From assembly GCA_938007995.1 (NCBI GenBank), contig CALLLW010000006.1, positions 124,001-188,000 on the forward strand: a stretch of DNA of 64,000 nucleotides. Direction: 5' to 3'. This document shows positions 19,911 through 31,868 of this stretch, piece by piece. This DNA comes from an uncultured Granulosicoccaceae bacterium. Lineage in GTDB: Bacteria > Pseudomonadota > Gammaproteobacteria > Granulosicoccales > Granulosicoccaceae. Numbering within the stretch: position 1 is the stretch's first letter; the number at the start of each line of letters is the position of its first letter. Under the pieces are notes generated by a model that was given only the letters and a program-made list of their open reading frames with translations, made no database searches and was not told the DNA's origin. Position numbers and translations under genes: made by a program.

Positions 19911-21194
19911 TTACTGCTGCAGCAGTTGCTTCAGTTCATTCAACTCTGCCGCTGCCTGTTCAAGAATATGTTGCGGATTCTGCAGATCGATACCGACTTG
20001 CTGCAGCTTTCTTGGCAACAGCAGATTCACGACACTTGGCACTGACTTGTTTTCTTCATCGGGAAGTTCACTCTCGATAGTCAGCAATGCCGCTGTGACC
20101 AGGTCGGCATAGGTGATCTCACCGGTGTGGTTGCGGTAGAAATCACGTGCTGATTCGGCAGCTTCAATGAAATTCTCGTTAAAGCCCCAGGCGCCGAGTA
20201 ACCAGCTACCCACAGCTTCTCGCAGATTTCGAGAGGCGGACTGAAGCGATTCAGCATCGTTGAATATATCGGCATGCTTGTTCGCATGGCCAATAATCAT
20301 CAGCTCACCAATATCCGCCATCAGGCCAATCAGATGGGCACGTTCATCGGTCAGGTGCGGCACAGACTTGGCAAACACCTTACAGATCGCTGCCGTCAGT
20401 GTTGTGCGGCGTTGATAGCTGGCCATGAACTGTTCTATCGCGGGATTGGCCGGTTGCCAGCCTTGCTCGGCCGGAATCTTCAGTGCGAGCTGGTTGACAC
20501 TTTCAACGCCGAGACGGGTAATAGCGCCGCGCATAGTTTGTGTTGTTTCGCCAGCAGTCAGCTTGTTGGCCTCGTGCAAGGTGTGTGCAGTCAGCGCAGG
20601 GTCCGCAGCTATTGCCAACGAGAGTTCCGGAATGCCTGTTGCGCCACGATTAATCAGCGCTGCTATTTTTTTAGTCACTTCAGACTGGCAGCTGAAATTA
20701 ATGGTGCGTTGTTCGAAGGACTCGACGATGCTGTCAAAAACGATATTGTCTTTTTCAGATACGCGAACATCATGGGCTTTGGTTGCGTTTTTTTGCTGCT
20801 CTTTCAGCAGAATATCAAACAACTCCTGTCCGAAGCGCACCAGTGTCGCTGCGGTTTTGGTGTTGATTGAGTGATGTTGAGTAAATTCTTTCAGCACCGG
20901 CTGCAGTGCGCGGCTGGTGTTCGTTTCCACTGCTTCCGTACCGTCTTTGTCTTTGGCATTTCTGACTTCTACCTGTCCATCAAACAGATAGGTAAACCAT
21001 CGATGTTCCTTGTTTGCGGCGAGGGCAGTTGAACGATTCAGGTTGACCACGGTTGCAGACTTACAGATAGTCTGTCGGTTGGCTTCATTGAGGTCCGAGA
21101 TCGGTGACAAACGAGCTGCGAGAGCCATCAGTTCACTGAGATTGTTGTCTTCGGTATCGGCGGCAGCTGATGATTTAGAGTCGAAATTGAACAC
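19911..21194 (-). CDS. HDOD-domain signalling protein with degenerate cNMP-like N-terminus
   Basis: 427 residues starting at GTG. The N-terminal 80 residues have the layout of a cyclic-nucleotide-binding domain (LSPISDLNEANRQTICKSATV, LFDGQVEV) but lack a recognisable phosphate-binding cassette, so ligand binding is doubtful. A helical linker follows. A large HDOD domain begins about residue 175 (TKKIAALINRGATGIPELSLAI) and includes IGLMADIGELMIIGHA and GSWLLGAWGFNENFIEA. HDOD proteins resemble HD phosphohydrolases but usually lack their catalytic residues and act in regulation. The gene stands alone between the lipoprotein and ispH genes. Confidence 0.88.
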   Translation of the reverse strand: MFNFDSKSSAAADTEDNNLSELMALAARLSPISDLNEANRQTICKSATVVNLNRSTALAANKEHRWFTYLFDGQVEVRNAKDKDGTEAVETNTSRALQPVLKEFTQHHSINTKTAATLVRFGQELFDILLKEQQKNATKAHDVRVSEKDNIVFDSIVESFEQRTINFSCQSEVTKKIAALINRGATGIPELSLAIAADPALTAHTLHEANKLTAGETTQTMRGAITRLGVESVNQLALKIPAEQGWQPANPAIEQFMASYQRRTTLTAAICKVFAKSVPHLTDERAHLIGLMADIGELMIIGHANKHADIFNDAESLQSASRNLREAVGSWLLGAWGFNENFIEAAESARDFYRNHTGEITYADLVTAALLTIESELPDEENKSVPSVVNLLLPRKLQQVGIDLQNPQHILEQAAAELNELKQLLQQ

Positions 21195-21401
21195 GGTCTA
21201 CGCCCATTGTTTTTATAGATGCTTGAGTGGTCAATCGGCGGAAGCGGCGGAAGGTTTAGGGTTTTATTGTAGAGAGTTGTAGAGCGTGCGCGTGACCAGC
21301 GGTTTCAGCCTTACCCAGGTCCAACGGTTAACGTGGTCATGCCTGAATCTGTAACATTACTTTGGCATCGCTGGTCAACGCGGAACCGCTCCTGCGACCA
21401 G

Positions 21402-22358
21402 CTAATGCGGATTTGCCGGATCGATGCGCCGCAGTGGCCTGGGGATACTGAAAGACACGGTTTCAACGGCACCTGTGATTTCGTTCACAAGACTGGCACC
21501 GCGTGATTGTAGATGAGTGACTACCTGCTGGACCAGCTCTTCAGGCGCTGATGCACCGGCGGTCACACCGATTTTTTTACGTCCCTGCAGCCAGTCATCC
21601 TCGATAACAGTAGCATCTGTGATCAGGTAGGACGGAATTCCAGCCCGTTCACCCAGTTCACGCAAACGGTTGGAGTTCGAGCTGTTCTGAGCACCGACAA
21701 CCAGGAGCATGTCAGCATCTTTGCAGAGCGTTTTAACAGCATCTTGCCGGTTTTGTGTTGCGTAGCAGATGTCGTCTTTTCGAGGCGCGGCGATATTCGG
21801 GAAGCGTTGCTTGAGTGATTCGATAATATCGTGAGTATCGTCAACCGATAAGGTTGTCTGTGAAACAAACGCAAGCTTCGACGGATCAGCAACATCAATG
21901 TTATCGACGTCGTCGGGTTTTTCGATCAGCAGAATGCGGCCACCCCACTGAGTGTCGTACCGCCCCATGGTGCCTTCTACCTCGGGATGCCCGGCATGAC
22001 CGATGAGGATAACCTCGCGTCCTTCTTTGGCATATTTGACGACTTCTATATGAACCTTGGTCACCAGCGGGCAGGTTGCATCGAACACCTGCAGGCTGCG
22101 GGACTCGGCTTCACTTTCAACCGCGCGTGACACACCGTGTGCTGAAAATATGACTGTGCTGTCGTCTGGTACTTCATGCAGTTCATCGACGAAGATCGCA
22201 CCTTTGTCACGTAAACTATCAACGACGTGTTTGTTGTGCACCACTTCGTGGCGAACATAAATAGGTGCACCAAACAATTCCAGCGCACGTTCAACAATTT
22301 CAATTGCCCGGTCTACACCAGCGCAGAACCCTCGCGGGTTGGCCATTAAAATTTCCAT
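21402..22358 (-). CDS. ispH: 4-hydroxy-3-methylbut-2-enyl diphosphate reductase
   Basis: Last step of the MEP isoprenoid pathway, producing IPP and DMAPP with a [4Fe-4S] centre. Three conserved Cys are seen in [23 protein letters not shown] and [11 protein letters not shown]. Also present are [16 protein letters not shown] and [10 protein letters not shown]. 318 residues, normal. It is 14 bases downstream of lspA; the fkpB gene that commonly lies between them is absent. Confidence 0.97.
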   Translation of the reverse strand: MEILMANPRGFCAGVDRAIEIVERALELFGAPIYVRHEVVHNKHVVDSLRDKGAIFVDELHEVPDDSTVIFSAHGVSRAVESEAESRSLQVFDATCPLVTKVHIEVVKYAKEGREVILIGHAGHPEVEGTMGRYDTQWGGRILLIEKPDDVDNIDVADPSKLAFVSQTTLSVDDTHDIIESLKQRFPNIAAPRKDDICYATQNRQDAVKTLCKDADMLLVVGAQNSSNSNRLRELGERAGIPSYLITDATVIEDDWLQGRKKIGVTAGASAPEELVQQVVTHLQSRGASLVNEITGAVETVSFSIPRPLRRIDPANPH

Positions 22359-22372
22359 ACGAATTTACCGGG

Positions 22373-22876
22373 TTATGCTGTTTTGTCGGTCGAAGCAGGC
22401 GGATCCTCTTCGACAAAGAAAGAACTGATCAGTATTAATGCTACACCCATCAGGATCACCGAATCGGCAATGTTAAACGATGGCCAGTAGTAAGTGTTGC
22501 CTTTCCAGTTGGCGAACCACTGGATAAAGTCAACAACATAACCGAATCTGATTCGATCAATGACATTGCCAATCGCGCCGCCCAGCACCAGGGCGAGACC
22601 GAAGCCGAGCCATTTTTCGTGCTTCTTTAGCCGGAACAGCCAGACAATCAAAACAACACTGATGGCAATTGCAACAATGGTGAAAAACCAGCGCTGCCAG
22701 CCACCGGCGTTGGCCAGAAAGCTAAACGCAGCCCCCTCGTTATGCATCAGGGTAAAGTTGAAATAAGGCATTACCGGGTTCTGCTCGTGCATAGACAAAT
22801 TGGTACTGGCCAGATGCTTGGTGATCTGATCAACCACAATTGCAATTGCAGCGATTCCAAAGTAAATCGTTTTCAT
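22373..22876 (-). CDS. lspA: Lipoprotein signal peptidase (signal peptidase II)
   Basis: Inner-membrane aspartyl protease that cleaves prolipoproteins at the lipobox Cys. 167 residues with four membrane helices. The catalytic Asp pair is in GNVIDRIRFGYVVDFI and SFNIADSVI. The conserved NEGAAFSF is at about residue 52. It lies between ileS and ispH in the same operon, so it is probably cotranscribed with both. Several candidate substrates are encoded in this window (10516, 19109, 34826). Confidence 0.97.
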   Translation of the reverse strand: MKTIYFGIAAIAIVVDQITKHLASTNLSMHEQNPVMPYFNFTLMHNEGAAFSFLANAGGWQRWFFTIVAIAISVVLIVWLFRLKKHEKWLGFGLALVLGGAIGNVIDRIRFGYVVDFIQWFANWKGNTYYWPSFNIADSVILMGVALILISSFFVEEDPPASTDKTA

Positions 22877-22920
22877 ACGGATAGTCAGTGTTTGCCTGTT
22901 AAATTCGGAGTCAGCATTGG

Positions 22921-25746
22921 TTAAGTGAAGCGCCGTGGCTCTCCATCACCTTCAACATTCTGGATACAGCGACCACATAATTCCGGATGGCTTGCGTCAG
23001 CGCCTACATCAGTGCGGTGGTGCCAGCATCGGTCACACTTGGTGGCTTCCGAGGCGATGGCTTCAATCCAGACTTCCGAGTTATCCAGTTCTGCTTTTTC
23101 TGCATTGCCGGATTTATCAGCCGCTGGCTTTACCGTAGCTTCGGAGGTAATCATCAGGAACCGCAACTCGTCATCCAGTTTGTTTAAAAGCGCTTCTGTA
23201 TTCTGGTCACAGTAGAGCGTGACTTCAGCATCCAGCGGGCCGCCGATTTTTTTATCGACACGGAGCTTTTCCAACGCTTTGGCAACGGCAATGCGGATCG
23301 CGACAATCTGATCCCACTCTTCGATGTTATAGAGCGAACTCTCACTCAGTGGCTGAAGCTGGTCATAGTAGGTTTCGGTAAACACCGTTTCACTGTGCTC
23401 ACCTGGCAGGTGTTTCCAGATTTCCTCTGCAGTAAAGCTCAGCACCGGAGCAATCCAGCGAGTCATCGCTTCTGCAATATGGTACATGGCTGACTGTGCA
23501 GAGCGGCGCGCATGGCTGTCGGCTTTGGTGGTGTATTGTCTGTCTTTAACGACATCAAGATAAAAGCCACCTAACTCCGTGGTGCAGAAGTTATGCAAAC
23601 GCTGATAAACCGTGTGAAATTGATAATCATCAAATGCGCTGCGAATGTCATTCTGTAAAGCCAGGGTTCGATCTACCGCCCACTGATCAAGTGCCAGCAT
23701 GTCTTCTACTGCAATCAAATCTTTTGCGGGTTCAAAGCCATTGGTGTTGGCCAGCAGAAATCTGATCGTATTTCTGATGCGACGATAAGAATCCGACATA
23801 CGATTAAGGATTTCATCTGAAACGCTCATTTCACCGCGATAGTCCGCTGAACAAACCCACAGGCGAATGATATCCGCACCGAGAGTTTTCATGACTTTTT
23901 GCGGTGCGATCACATTGCCAACCGATTTAGACATCTTGCGACCTTTGGCATCAACGGTAAAGCCGTGTGTCAGCACCTGCTTGTAAGGTGCAATGCCGTT
24001 AATAGAAGTGCTGGTAAGCAAAGATGAATGAAACCAGCCACGGTGTTGATCAGAGCCTTCAAGGTACATATCTGCAGGGTACGGCTGATCGCGCTTTTGC
24101 AGCACGTGAGAGTACGTAGTACCGGAATCAAACCAGACATCGAGTACATCAGTAGACTTTTCGTACTGATCAGCATCCTGTTTGATGAAGTCTTCGGTGC
24201 TCAGATCAAACCAGGCCTGAATGCCGCCTTGTTCTATATGTTGTGCAGCAGTTTCGAGAAGTTCCAGCGTGTCGGGATGTAAGTCGCCGCTTTCTTTATG
24301 CACAAACAACGGAATCGGTACACCCCAGTAACGCTGCCTTGAAATACACCAGTCCGGTCTTTTAGCGATCATGCTGTCGATGCGCGCTTCACCCCAGCCC
24401 GGTACCCAGCGTACTGTTTTGATAGCCGCCAGTGCATCGCGTCGCAGGTTTTCTTTTTCCATGCTGACAAACCACTGCGGAGTAGCGCGGAAAATAATCG
24501 GTGTGCCGGTACGCCAGCAGTGCGGGTAGCTATGTTCGAAAGATTCACTCAGTACCAGTTTGCCGGCAGAGCTCAGCTCTTCAAGTATGTGTGCTTCAAC
24601 TTTGTAAACATGTTCGCCGGCAAACTTATCAACATATGATTCATAGGTGCCTTTGGAGCTGACGTTATTTAACAGCCCAAGCTCATACTTTTTACCGGTA
24701 TTAAAATCGTCGACACCATGATCCGGCGCTGTGTGCACGGCCCCTGTACCTGCTTCGGTGGTAACGTAGTCACCGAGTACCAGCAAGGAAGTGCGATCAT
24801 AAAAGGGATGTTGCAGTTGCATTCTCTCGAGTGCGGCGCCATTAAACACAGAAATCGTTTTATAGGTCTCGCAGCCATAGCGCTGCATGCACTGCTCAAC
24901 CAGCTCGGTCGCTAATACAACGCATTCAGCACCTGCGCCCAGATCGCACTCAACTACCGAATATTCAAGCTCCGGATGCAGTGCGACGGCGAGGTTACCC
25001 GGGATGGTCCATGGTGTTGTAGTCCAGATAATCACCGATAGCGGTAAGTCACTGCGATCACTGTTACAGGCGCTGTGCAGTGCCGCGTTATCTACAGCAC
25101 TGAACCGAACATCGATTGAAGTTGATTTTTTGTCTTTGTATTCGACTTCTGCCTCTGCCAGTGCAGAGCGTGCCCCGATACTCCAGTACACAGGTCGTGT
25201 GCCTTTATAAACGTGGCCGTTTTTGATCATCTGGCCCAGCGCTCTGACAATCCCTGCTTCATTCTCGAAAGCCATGGTCAGATACGGTTTATCCCACTCC
25301 CCGAATATACCCAACCTCTTGAAGTCCTGTCGCTGTCCGTCTATCTGCTCGCTGGCGTATTCGCGGCAACGGGCGCGGAAGGTTGCCTCATCGATGTCTT
25401 CACCGGGCTTGCCGATTTCGGACTCAACTTTATTCTCGATAGGTAAGCCGTGACAGTCCCAGCCGGGGATATACGGAGAGTCAAAACCGTCAAGCTGCTT
25501 GCTCTTGACGATCATATCTTTAATGACTTTATTTACTGCATGACCAATATGGATATCGCCGTTGGCATACGGTGGACCATCGTGCAGTACAAACTGTTTA
25601 TCGCGATTGTTCGACGCCGCGCGAATTTTTTTATAAATATCCAGCTTTTCCCAGTGAGCCAGCGTTTCAGGCTCTTTATTCGCGAGATTGCCGCGCATCG
25701 GAAAATCAGTTTTTGGCAGGTTTAAAGTGTGTTTGTAGTTACTCAC
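22921..25746 (-). CDS. ileS: Isoleucyl-tRNA synthetase
   Basis: Class I aminoacyl-tRNA synthetase of 941 residues, reading from GTG at 25746. The HIGH motif is GDIHIGHAV at about residue 65. The CP1 editing domain occupies about residues 200-400 ([10 protein letters not shown]). The KMSKS loop is [13 protein letters not shown] at about 605, and the C-terminal zinc finger is CDRCWHHR ... CGRC. All are intact. It is preceded by ribF with a 50-base gap and followed by lspA. I see no T-box or leader peptide before it. Confidence 0.97.
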   Translation of the reverse strand: MSNYKHTLNLPKTDFPMRGNLANKEPETLAHWEKLDIYKKIRAASNNRDKQFVLHDGPPYANGDIHIGHAVNKVIKDMIVKSKQLDGFDSPYIPGWDCHGLPIENKVESEIGKPGEDIDEATFRARCREYASEQIDGQRQDFKRLGIFGEWDKPYLTMAFENEAGIVRALGQMIKNGHVYKGTRPVYWSIGARSALAEAEVEYKDKKSTSIDVRFSAVDNAALHSACNSDRSDLPLSVIIWTTTPWTIPGNLAVALHPELEYSVVECDLGAGAECVVLATELVEQCMQRYGCETYKTISVFNGAALERMQLQHPFYDRTSLLVLGDYVTTEAGTGAVHTAPDHGVDDFNTGKKYELGLLNNVSSKGTYESYVDKFAGEHVYKVEAHILEELSSAGKLVLSESFEHSYPHCWRTGTPIIFRATPQWFVSMEKENLRRDALAAIKTVRWVPGWGEARIDSMIAKRPDWCISRQRYWGVPIPLFVHKESGDLHPDTLELLETAAQHIEQGGIQAWFDLSTEDFIKQDADQYEKSTDVLDVWFDSGTTYSHVLQKRDQPYPADMYLEGSDQHRGWFHSSLLTSTSINGIAPYKQVLTHGFTVDAKGRKMSKSVGNVIAPQKVMKTLGADIIRLWVCSADYRGEMSVSDEILNRMSDSYRRIRNTIRFLLANTNGFEPAKDLIAVEDMLALDQWAVDRTLALQNDIRSAFDDYQFHTVYQRLHNFCTTELGGFYLDVVKDRQYTTKADSHARRSAQSAMYHIAEAMTRWIAPVLSFTAEEIWKHLPGEHSETVFTETYYDQLQPLSESSLYNIEEWDQIVAIRIAVAKALEKLRVDKKIGGPLDAEVTLYCDQNTEALLNKLDDELRFLMITSEATVKPAADKSGNAEKAELDNSEVWIEAIASEATKCDRCWHHRTDVGADASHPELCGRCIQNVEGDGEPRRFT

Positions 25747-25796
25747 GTGGAGTCTCTGTATGTTCAGTGACGGAATTAATTAAAATACCGGAAATA

Positions 25797-26732
25797 TCAA
25801 TCTGTCTTGCGAAACCATTGTCGGGCGTTTTGCTCATCAGTTGCAATAGCAGTCTTGAGCTCATCGAGACTGGTAAACTTTTTTTCATCTCTCAGTTTTT
25901 TCATAAAATTGACGCGCAACCGCTGGTGGTAAAGATCTGCCTGATAGTCGAGCAGATGCACTTCGAGACTTAAACAAATACCTTTAACTGTGGGCTTAAC
26001 ACCCAGGTTGGCTATTCCCTGCAGCGGCTGGTCGCCGTGGCCGGTCACAGTAACAGCAAACACACCGCGCAACGGAGGATTGAGCCCGTTGAGTGCGATG
26101 TTTGCAGTCGGGAAACCAATGGTTCTACCCAGCTGTTGGCCAAACTCTACACGCCCTTCAATAGAATAGTCGCGACCGAGCAGTTGTGCAGCATCGTTGA
26201 GCTCACCGGCTGATAAAAGATTGCGCACCCGGGTGCTTGATACCCGCTCGCCGGCCAGGCTCAGCGTTTCAGCCTGCTGCAGGGTAAAGCCGTATTTTTC
26301 GCTTGCCTGCTGCAGGGTTGCGAAGGTACCAGTGCGGTCTTTGCCGAAGCGAAAGTCATCGCCAATCAGCAGGTACTTTGTGTTCAGTCCGTCAATTAGC
26401 ACTTTTTTGATAAATTCGTCGGCACTGGAGTTTGCCAGCGTCTGATTGAAGCGCAGCAGCAGTAGCTGGTGCAAATCGCATGCTTTGAGCCGGGTGAATT
26501 TCTCACGAAAATTGCTCAAACGATGCGGGAGTTTTTCTGCTGGCAGAAAGTACTCTACCGGCAGTGGTTCAAAGCTGACCGCACAAGCGCGCAGGGATTG
26601 CTGATCGGCATAGGTGCAGACGGTTTCAAGCAAATGCCGGTGGCCGATGTGCACGCCATCGAAGTTACCGATTGTGACTGCACAACCACGATGTTTTTTA
26701 TTCAGGTTGTACAGGCCGCGTATGAGTTCCAC
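25797..26732 (-). CDS. ribF: Bifunctional riboflavin kinase / FAD synthetase
   Basis: Makes FMN from riboflavin and then FAD. 311 residues starting at GTG. The N-terminal adenylyltransferase half carries TIGNFDGVHIGHRHLL and LIGDDFRFGKDR. The C-terminal kinase half starts at about residue 185, with RTIGFPTANIAL and GVFAVTV. It lies between murJ and ileS, the usual gammaproteobacterial order. Confidence 0.96.
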   Translation of the reverse strand: MELIRGLYNLNKKHRGCAVTIGNFDGVHIGHRHLLETVCTYADQQSLRACAVSFEPLPVEYFLPAEKLPHRLSNFREKFTRLKACDLHQLLLLRFNQTLANSSADEFIKKVLIDGLNTKYLLIGDDFRFGKDRTGTFATLQQASEKYGFTLQQAETLSLAGERVSSTRVRNLLSAGELNDAAQLLGRDYSIEGRVEFGQQLGRTIGFPTANIALNGLNPPLRGVFAVTVTGHGDQPLQGIANLGVKPTVKGICLSLEVHLLDYQADLYHQRLRVNFMKKLRDEKKFTSLDELKTAIATDEQNARQWFRKTD

Positions 26733-26791
26733 GAATTAGCTTAACCTGTGATTGATAGTGTGAGCCTCGGACAGTGGCTGTTTTATGTTGG

Positions 26792-28354
26792 TCAGACGTT
26801 ACAGTCAGAGGGTCGAAAGCCAGCCGCCAATAGGGTGATGCAATAGGCGATGACAGCCACTGCAATTATACCGGCTAAGCGACTGGCACGTTCAATTGCC
26901 TGCATAGATAGCCAGTTATCAAGCGGTGGGGTCAAAACCAGCAGTACCAGAGCCATTGCCAGTGTCGCGAGGGTTGCGCGTTTTAATGTGATGATTTCGT
27001 TGGCCTGCAGTGAGTAGATGTTGTCCTTTTTTAACCGGTGGTACAGCATCAATGCATTTTGATGGGCCGACACTGCCGTGGCCAGAGCCAGGCCGACATG
27101 CGCCACCGGCAGAGAGGCCATTACCAAAGCGCCGACAAACAAAATGTTATATCCCATATTGCTGATCATCGCGATGATACCAATCCGGACCGGGGTGCGA
27201 GTATTCTGACGAGCAAAAAATCCGGGGGCAAAAATCTTCACCATTACCATGCCCGGCAATGCCAAAGCGTAGGCTTGCAGTGCCCATGCAGACATTCGGG
27301 TGTCTGTGGGATCGAACTCACCGTAGCCAAACAAGGTGGCAACCAGTGGACCGGCAAGCAACAGCAGTCCCAGTGTTGCGGGCATCGCCAGTAAAACTGC
27401 CATGCGAAAACCCCAGTTCATTGTGCGATCAAATTCGGCGTTCTTTTCACTGGCATGCGCAGAGGAAAGTCTCGGCAACATAACAGTGGCTATCGCAATG
27501 GCAAACACACCTAACGGGAATTCCACCAGCCGGTCGGCAAAGTACAGCCAACTCAGGCTGCCGGCAACCAGAAAGGACGCAATAACGGTATCCAGCAGCA
27601 GATTAATCTGACTGACAGACGAGCCAAGGATTGCAGGAAGCATTAGTTTGAGGATTTTCTGAACGCCGCTGTTATTCCAGCCCCAGCGCGGCATCTTCAA
27701 AAGACCCAGCCGGTACATTGAAGGCAGCTGAAACAGCAGCTGTGATAGTCCTGCAGCGAATACTCCCCACGCCAATGCGGTCACCGGTATCTGGAAAAAC
27801 TGCACACCCCACAAAGCCGAAATGATCAGACAGATATTCAACAGGACCGGTGTGAATGCAGGCACGGCAAACTTTTGGAAGGTGTTCAGCACACTGCCAC
27901 AGTAAGCGACTAGCGAGATAAAAAAGAGGTAGGGGAATGTTATTCGCAGCAGTGCTGTTGCAGTCACTGCGCGCTCGCTGTCGCTTTCAAAGCCTGGTGC
28001 AAACAGCGCTATAAGAGCGGGTGCGAAAACACTGCCGGCAATGCTGAGCAACAAAACAATCAGGCCCAGCGTGCCGCTCACGTGCGCCGCAAGTGCATGC
28101 AACGCATCTTTTGATCGGGCTTCTTTGTACTCCGAAAAAACCGGTACGAAAGACTGTGCAAACGCACCTTCCGCAAACAAGCGCCGCAAAAAATTGGGAA
28201 TTTTAAACGCCACCAGAAAAGCATCGGTCAGAGAACCTGCGCCGAGTGTGACAGCAAAAACCTGGTCGCGGATAAAACCCAGTATGCGTGACAAAAAAGT
28301 CATGCCACTGACAATGCTGCCCGAGCGCAGCAAACCCCCATCGAGCTTTTTCAA
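26792..28354 (-). CDS. murJ: Lipid II flippase MurJ
   Basis: Translocates lipid II across the inner membrane for peptidoglycan synthesis. 520 residues with about 14 hydrophobic helices. The MurJ signature SRILGFIRDQVFA lies at about residue 22, and NFLRRLFAEGAFAQSFVPVFSEY follows at about 52. The first in-frame start is TTG 28354 (M-K-K-L-D-G-G-L-L); ATG 28300 would remove the first helix's lead. It is divergent from rpsT, sharing a 180-base promoter region. Confidence 0.96.
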   Translation of the reverse strand: MKKLDGGLLRSGSIVSGMTFLSRILGFIRDQVFAVTLGAGSLTDAFLVAFKIPNFLRRLFAEGAFAQSFVPVFSEYKEARSKDALHALAAHVSGTLGLIVLLLSIAGSVFAPALIALFAPGFESDSERAVTATALLRITFPYLFFISLVAYCGSVLNTFQKFAVPAFTPVLLNICLIISALWGVQFFQIPVTALAWGVFAAGLSQLLFQLPSMYRLGLLKMPRWGWNNSGVQKILKLMLPAILGSSVSQINLLLDTVIASFLVAGSLSWLYFADRLVEFPLGVFAIAIATVMLPRLSSAHASEKNAEFDRTMNWGFRMAVLLAMPATLGLLLLAGPLVATLFGYGEFDPTDTRMSAWALQAYALALPGMVMVKIFAPGFFARQNTRTPVRIGIIAMISNMGYNILFVGALVMASLPVAHVGLALATAVSAHQNALMLYHRLKKDNIYSLQANEIITLKRATLATLAMALVLLVLTPPLDNWLSMQAIERASRLAGIIAVAVIAYCITLLAAGFRPSDCNV

Positions 28355-28468
28355 GTGATCTCGCTCAACGCTGAGGTAATCGGGTATACCGGTGCAATAA
28401 ATTGACTGGTACGGGTTTGAACAGTTGTCGAAAACTCACTATCGTGGCTGGAACCGGTGCCAGATCGG

Positions 28469-28497
28469 TTGACAATAGCCGGACCACCAACGATACT
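28469..28497 (+). promoter_or_regulatory. Sigma-70 promoter of rpsT
   Basis: Perfect -35 TTGACA (28469-28474), 17-base spacer, -10 GATACT (28492-28497). It predicts transcription from about 28504, with a leader of roughly 30 bases including AGGAG. Consensus -35 and optimal spacing suit a ribosomal protein gene. Confidence 0.8.
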
Positions 28498-28533
28498 GTT
28501 CGGCTGGATTTCCAATTTCCCCAGGAGACAGAG

Positions 28534-28794
28534 TTGGCGAACTCCCCGCAAGCGAAAAAACGTGCTCGACAAGCAGAGACCAGACGGACCCGTAACGCGG
28601 GTATGCGTTCGATGATGCGTACTCACGTCAAGCGAGTTGTTGCAGCAATTGGTGCCGGTGATAAAACTGCCGCGTCGGAAGCCTATACCGCAGCTGTTCC
28701 TGTGCTTGACAGCATGGCCAGAAAAGGTCTTGTGCATAAAAATAAGGCAGCACGATACAAAAGCCGACTGAACGCTCGAATTCAAGCGCTTTAA
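28534..28794 (+). CDS. rpsT: 30S ribosomal protein S20
   Basis: Small-subunit primary binding protein for 16S rRNA. The protein begins [12 protein letters not shown] from a TTG at 28534 with AGGAG six bases upstream; the open frame before it is not coding. 86 residues, basic, helical, ending LNARIQAL. The UUG start of E. coli rpsT is known to be tied to autoregulation, and the same start codon here suggests the mechanism is conserved (inference). A hairpin follows the stop. Confidence 0.97.
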   Translation: MANSPQAKKRARQAETRRTRNAGMRSMMRTHVKRVVAAIGAGDKTAASEAYTAAVPVLDSMARKGLVHKNKAARYKSRLNARIQAL

Positions 28795-28799
28795 GGCCG

Positions 28800-28821
28800 G
28801 GCCCGAACTACTTTTCGGGCC
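28800..28821 (+). terminator. Probable terminator or end hairpin of rpsT
   Basis: GGCCCGAA pairs with TTCGGGCC around a short loop starting six bases after the stop. The downstream sequence AGATTTACG has only a weak T run, so termination may be partial. Confidence 0.6.
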
Positions 28822-29026
28822 AGATTTACGGCAAGACAGGCGGTCATACGTCTTGCAAGTGCGCTGCGCAGCCTTTGCAGAAAAAGGCTCGCTGCTGCAG
28901 AGCCATCTATAGCGCCGCTGCTGCCTGAGTGACGCAGATGCATCACTGCAGCCCCTCTGCATATTAAGTTTCGATGTCAACTTTGGGTTGTGCATATCGG
29001 ATGTCGGAAATTCAACTCCCAACGCG

Positions 29027-30151
29027 CTATTCATCACCGACAGTCACAATGTTGTCGCGGTTGATCAGTTCCGGTTCGTGGACATAGCCCAGCCTTTCAG
29101 AAATCCGGTCGCTGTGACATCCGATCAGTAGCGTTGCCTCGGTCGCGTTATAGTTTACCAGCCCGCGCGCCACTTCCAGCCCGGTTGCAGAGCAGATCGA
29201 TACCAGTTCGCCGCGCCGGAACTCACCTTCAATATTGGTCACTCCAACTGGTAACAAGCTGCATTCACCCGCTTGAAGCTTTTCTAAAGCACCGTCGTCA
29301 ACGATGACTGTGCCACGCGCTTTGAGTTGATTGGCGAGCCAAAGCTTGTGGGCCACCAGCTTTTTATGTGTGGCCTTTATGTGAGTACCGATTGATTCAC
29401 CCTTGTGCAGTCGCAGTAAAACGTCTGACTCTCTGCCGGATGCGATCACGGTATGAGTGCCCGAACGTGCGGCCCTTTCAGCCGCCAGTATCTTGGTTCG
29501 CATACCTCCGATAGCCAGCTTGTTGGTGCTTGGACCCGCCATGGTCAAAAGACTTTGATCGCCGGCGGTGGCATGGGTAATCAGTCTGGCGTCTGCGTGT
29601 TTATTTGGATCCTTGTCAAACAGACCCTGCTGATCAGTCAGAATGATTAACTGGTCTGCTGAAATCAGATTGGCAACAAGAGCCGCGAGGTTATCGTTAT
29701 CGCCAACGCGAATTTCATCGGTGGTAACCGTATCATTCTCATTAATAACGGGCAGTACGCCCAGGTTAAGCAACGTGCCGAGCGTACTTTTGGCGTTCAG
29801 ATATCTCTTACGGTTACTGAGATCGTCATGAGTCAGCAGAATTTGTGCGGTATTTCTGCCGTGCTTTTGCAACTCGGTTTCATAGGCTTTAACCAGCCCC
29901 ATCTGACCGGTGGCAGCTGCAGCCTGAAGCTCATGCAGTGCAGTAGGCCTTTCCTTCCAGCGTAGCCGGTGCATGCCTTCTGCAATAGATCCGGAAGATA
30001 CCAGGACCAGTTCTACGCCGTCTTTCATCAAGGCTGCAAACTGTTCGGACCAGGCTTTGATGTTGTCGAGGTTCAGCCCGACTCTATCAGCCGTGATTAA
30101 GGCACTGCCAATTTTGACTACCCAGCGTTTTTTATGATCTGTGGCTTGCAT
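29027..30151 (-). CDS. proB: Glutamate 5-kinase
   Basis: First step of proline synthesis, normally inhibited by proline. 374 residues: an amino-acid kinase domain (VVKIGSALIT, SSGSIAEG, NENDTVTTDEIRVGDNDNLAA, GGMRTKI) and a C-terminal PUA domain from about residue 280 (GTVIVDDGALEKLQAGECSLLPVGV). It follows obgE by 47 bases. proA is not in the window. Confidence 0.96.
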   Translation of the reverse strand: MQATDHKKRWVVKIGSALITADRVGLNLDNIKAWSEQFAALMKDGVELVLVSSGSIAEGMHRLRWKERPTALHELQAAAATGQMGLVKAYETELQKHGRNTAQILLTHDDLSNRKRYLNAKSTLGTLLNLGVLPVINENDTVTTDEIRVGDNDNLAALVANLISADQLIILTDQQGLFDKDPNKHADARLITHATAGDQSLLTMAGPSTNKLAIGGMRTKILAAERAARSGTHTVIASGRESDVLLRLHKGESIGTHIKATHKKLVAHKLWLANQLKARGTVIVDDGALEKLQAGECSLLPVGVTNIEGEFRRGELVSICSATGLEVARGLVNYNATEATLLIGCHSDRISERLGYVHEPELINRDNIVTVGDE

Positions 30152-30198
30152 GACGATGAATAGTTAATGCGATTGATGTGAAAATTATTTCACAACGA

Positions 30199-31657
<1,459 letters not shown>

Positions 31658-31706
31658 GTTTATTAGTCCCGGCGAAAAAATTCGCCTGCGTTGAAACTTT
31701 TGCTAG

Positions 31707-31760
31707 CGTCCGGGGGACGATAGAACGATAATTTGATCATGCTCGTTTGCTAAACAAACG
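31707..31760. promoter_or_regulatory. Two inverted repeats in the rpmA-ispB divergent region
   Basis: CGTCC GGG GGACG at 31707-31719 and CGTTTG CTAAA CAAACG at 31744-31760. They lie between two divergent genes, so they may be operators or leader hairpins. No assigned regulator; function is inference. Confidence 0.4.
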
Positions 31761-31868
31761 ACCGGTGCAGAGCGCCGTTATTTCAATCTGCTGAAGACAA
31801 AGCCGGAATATACCGGACTCGCTTCTTCAAACAATCGAAAAGCCTCTAATGATAGTCCGCCCCACCCA

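Noticed and set aside
20274-20870. A 198-codon frame on the plus strand
   Set aside because: It lies entirely inside the HDOD gene on the other strand and shows no domain or start signal.
25747-25796. T-box or leader peptide before ileS
   Set aside because: Only 50 bases lie between ribF and ileS, with no hairpin and no Ile-rich peptide.
28351-29037. A 228-codon open frame on the minus strand across rpsT
   Set aside because: It covers the whole S20 gene, which has an unmistakable protein sequence and promoter; the antisense frame has no recognisable domain.
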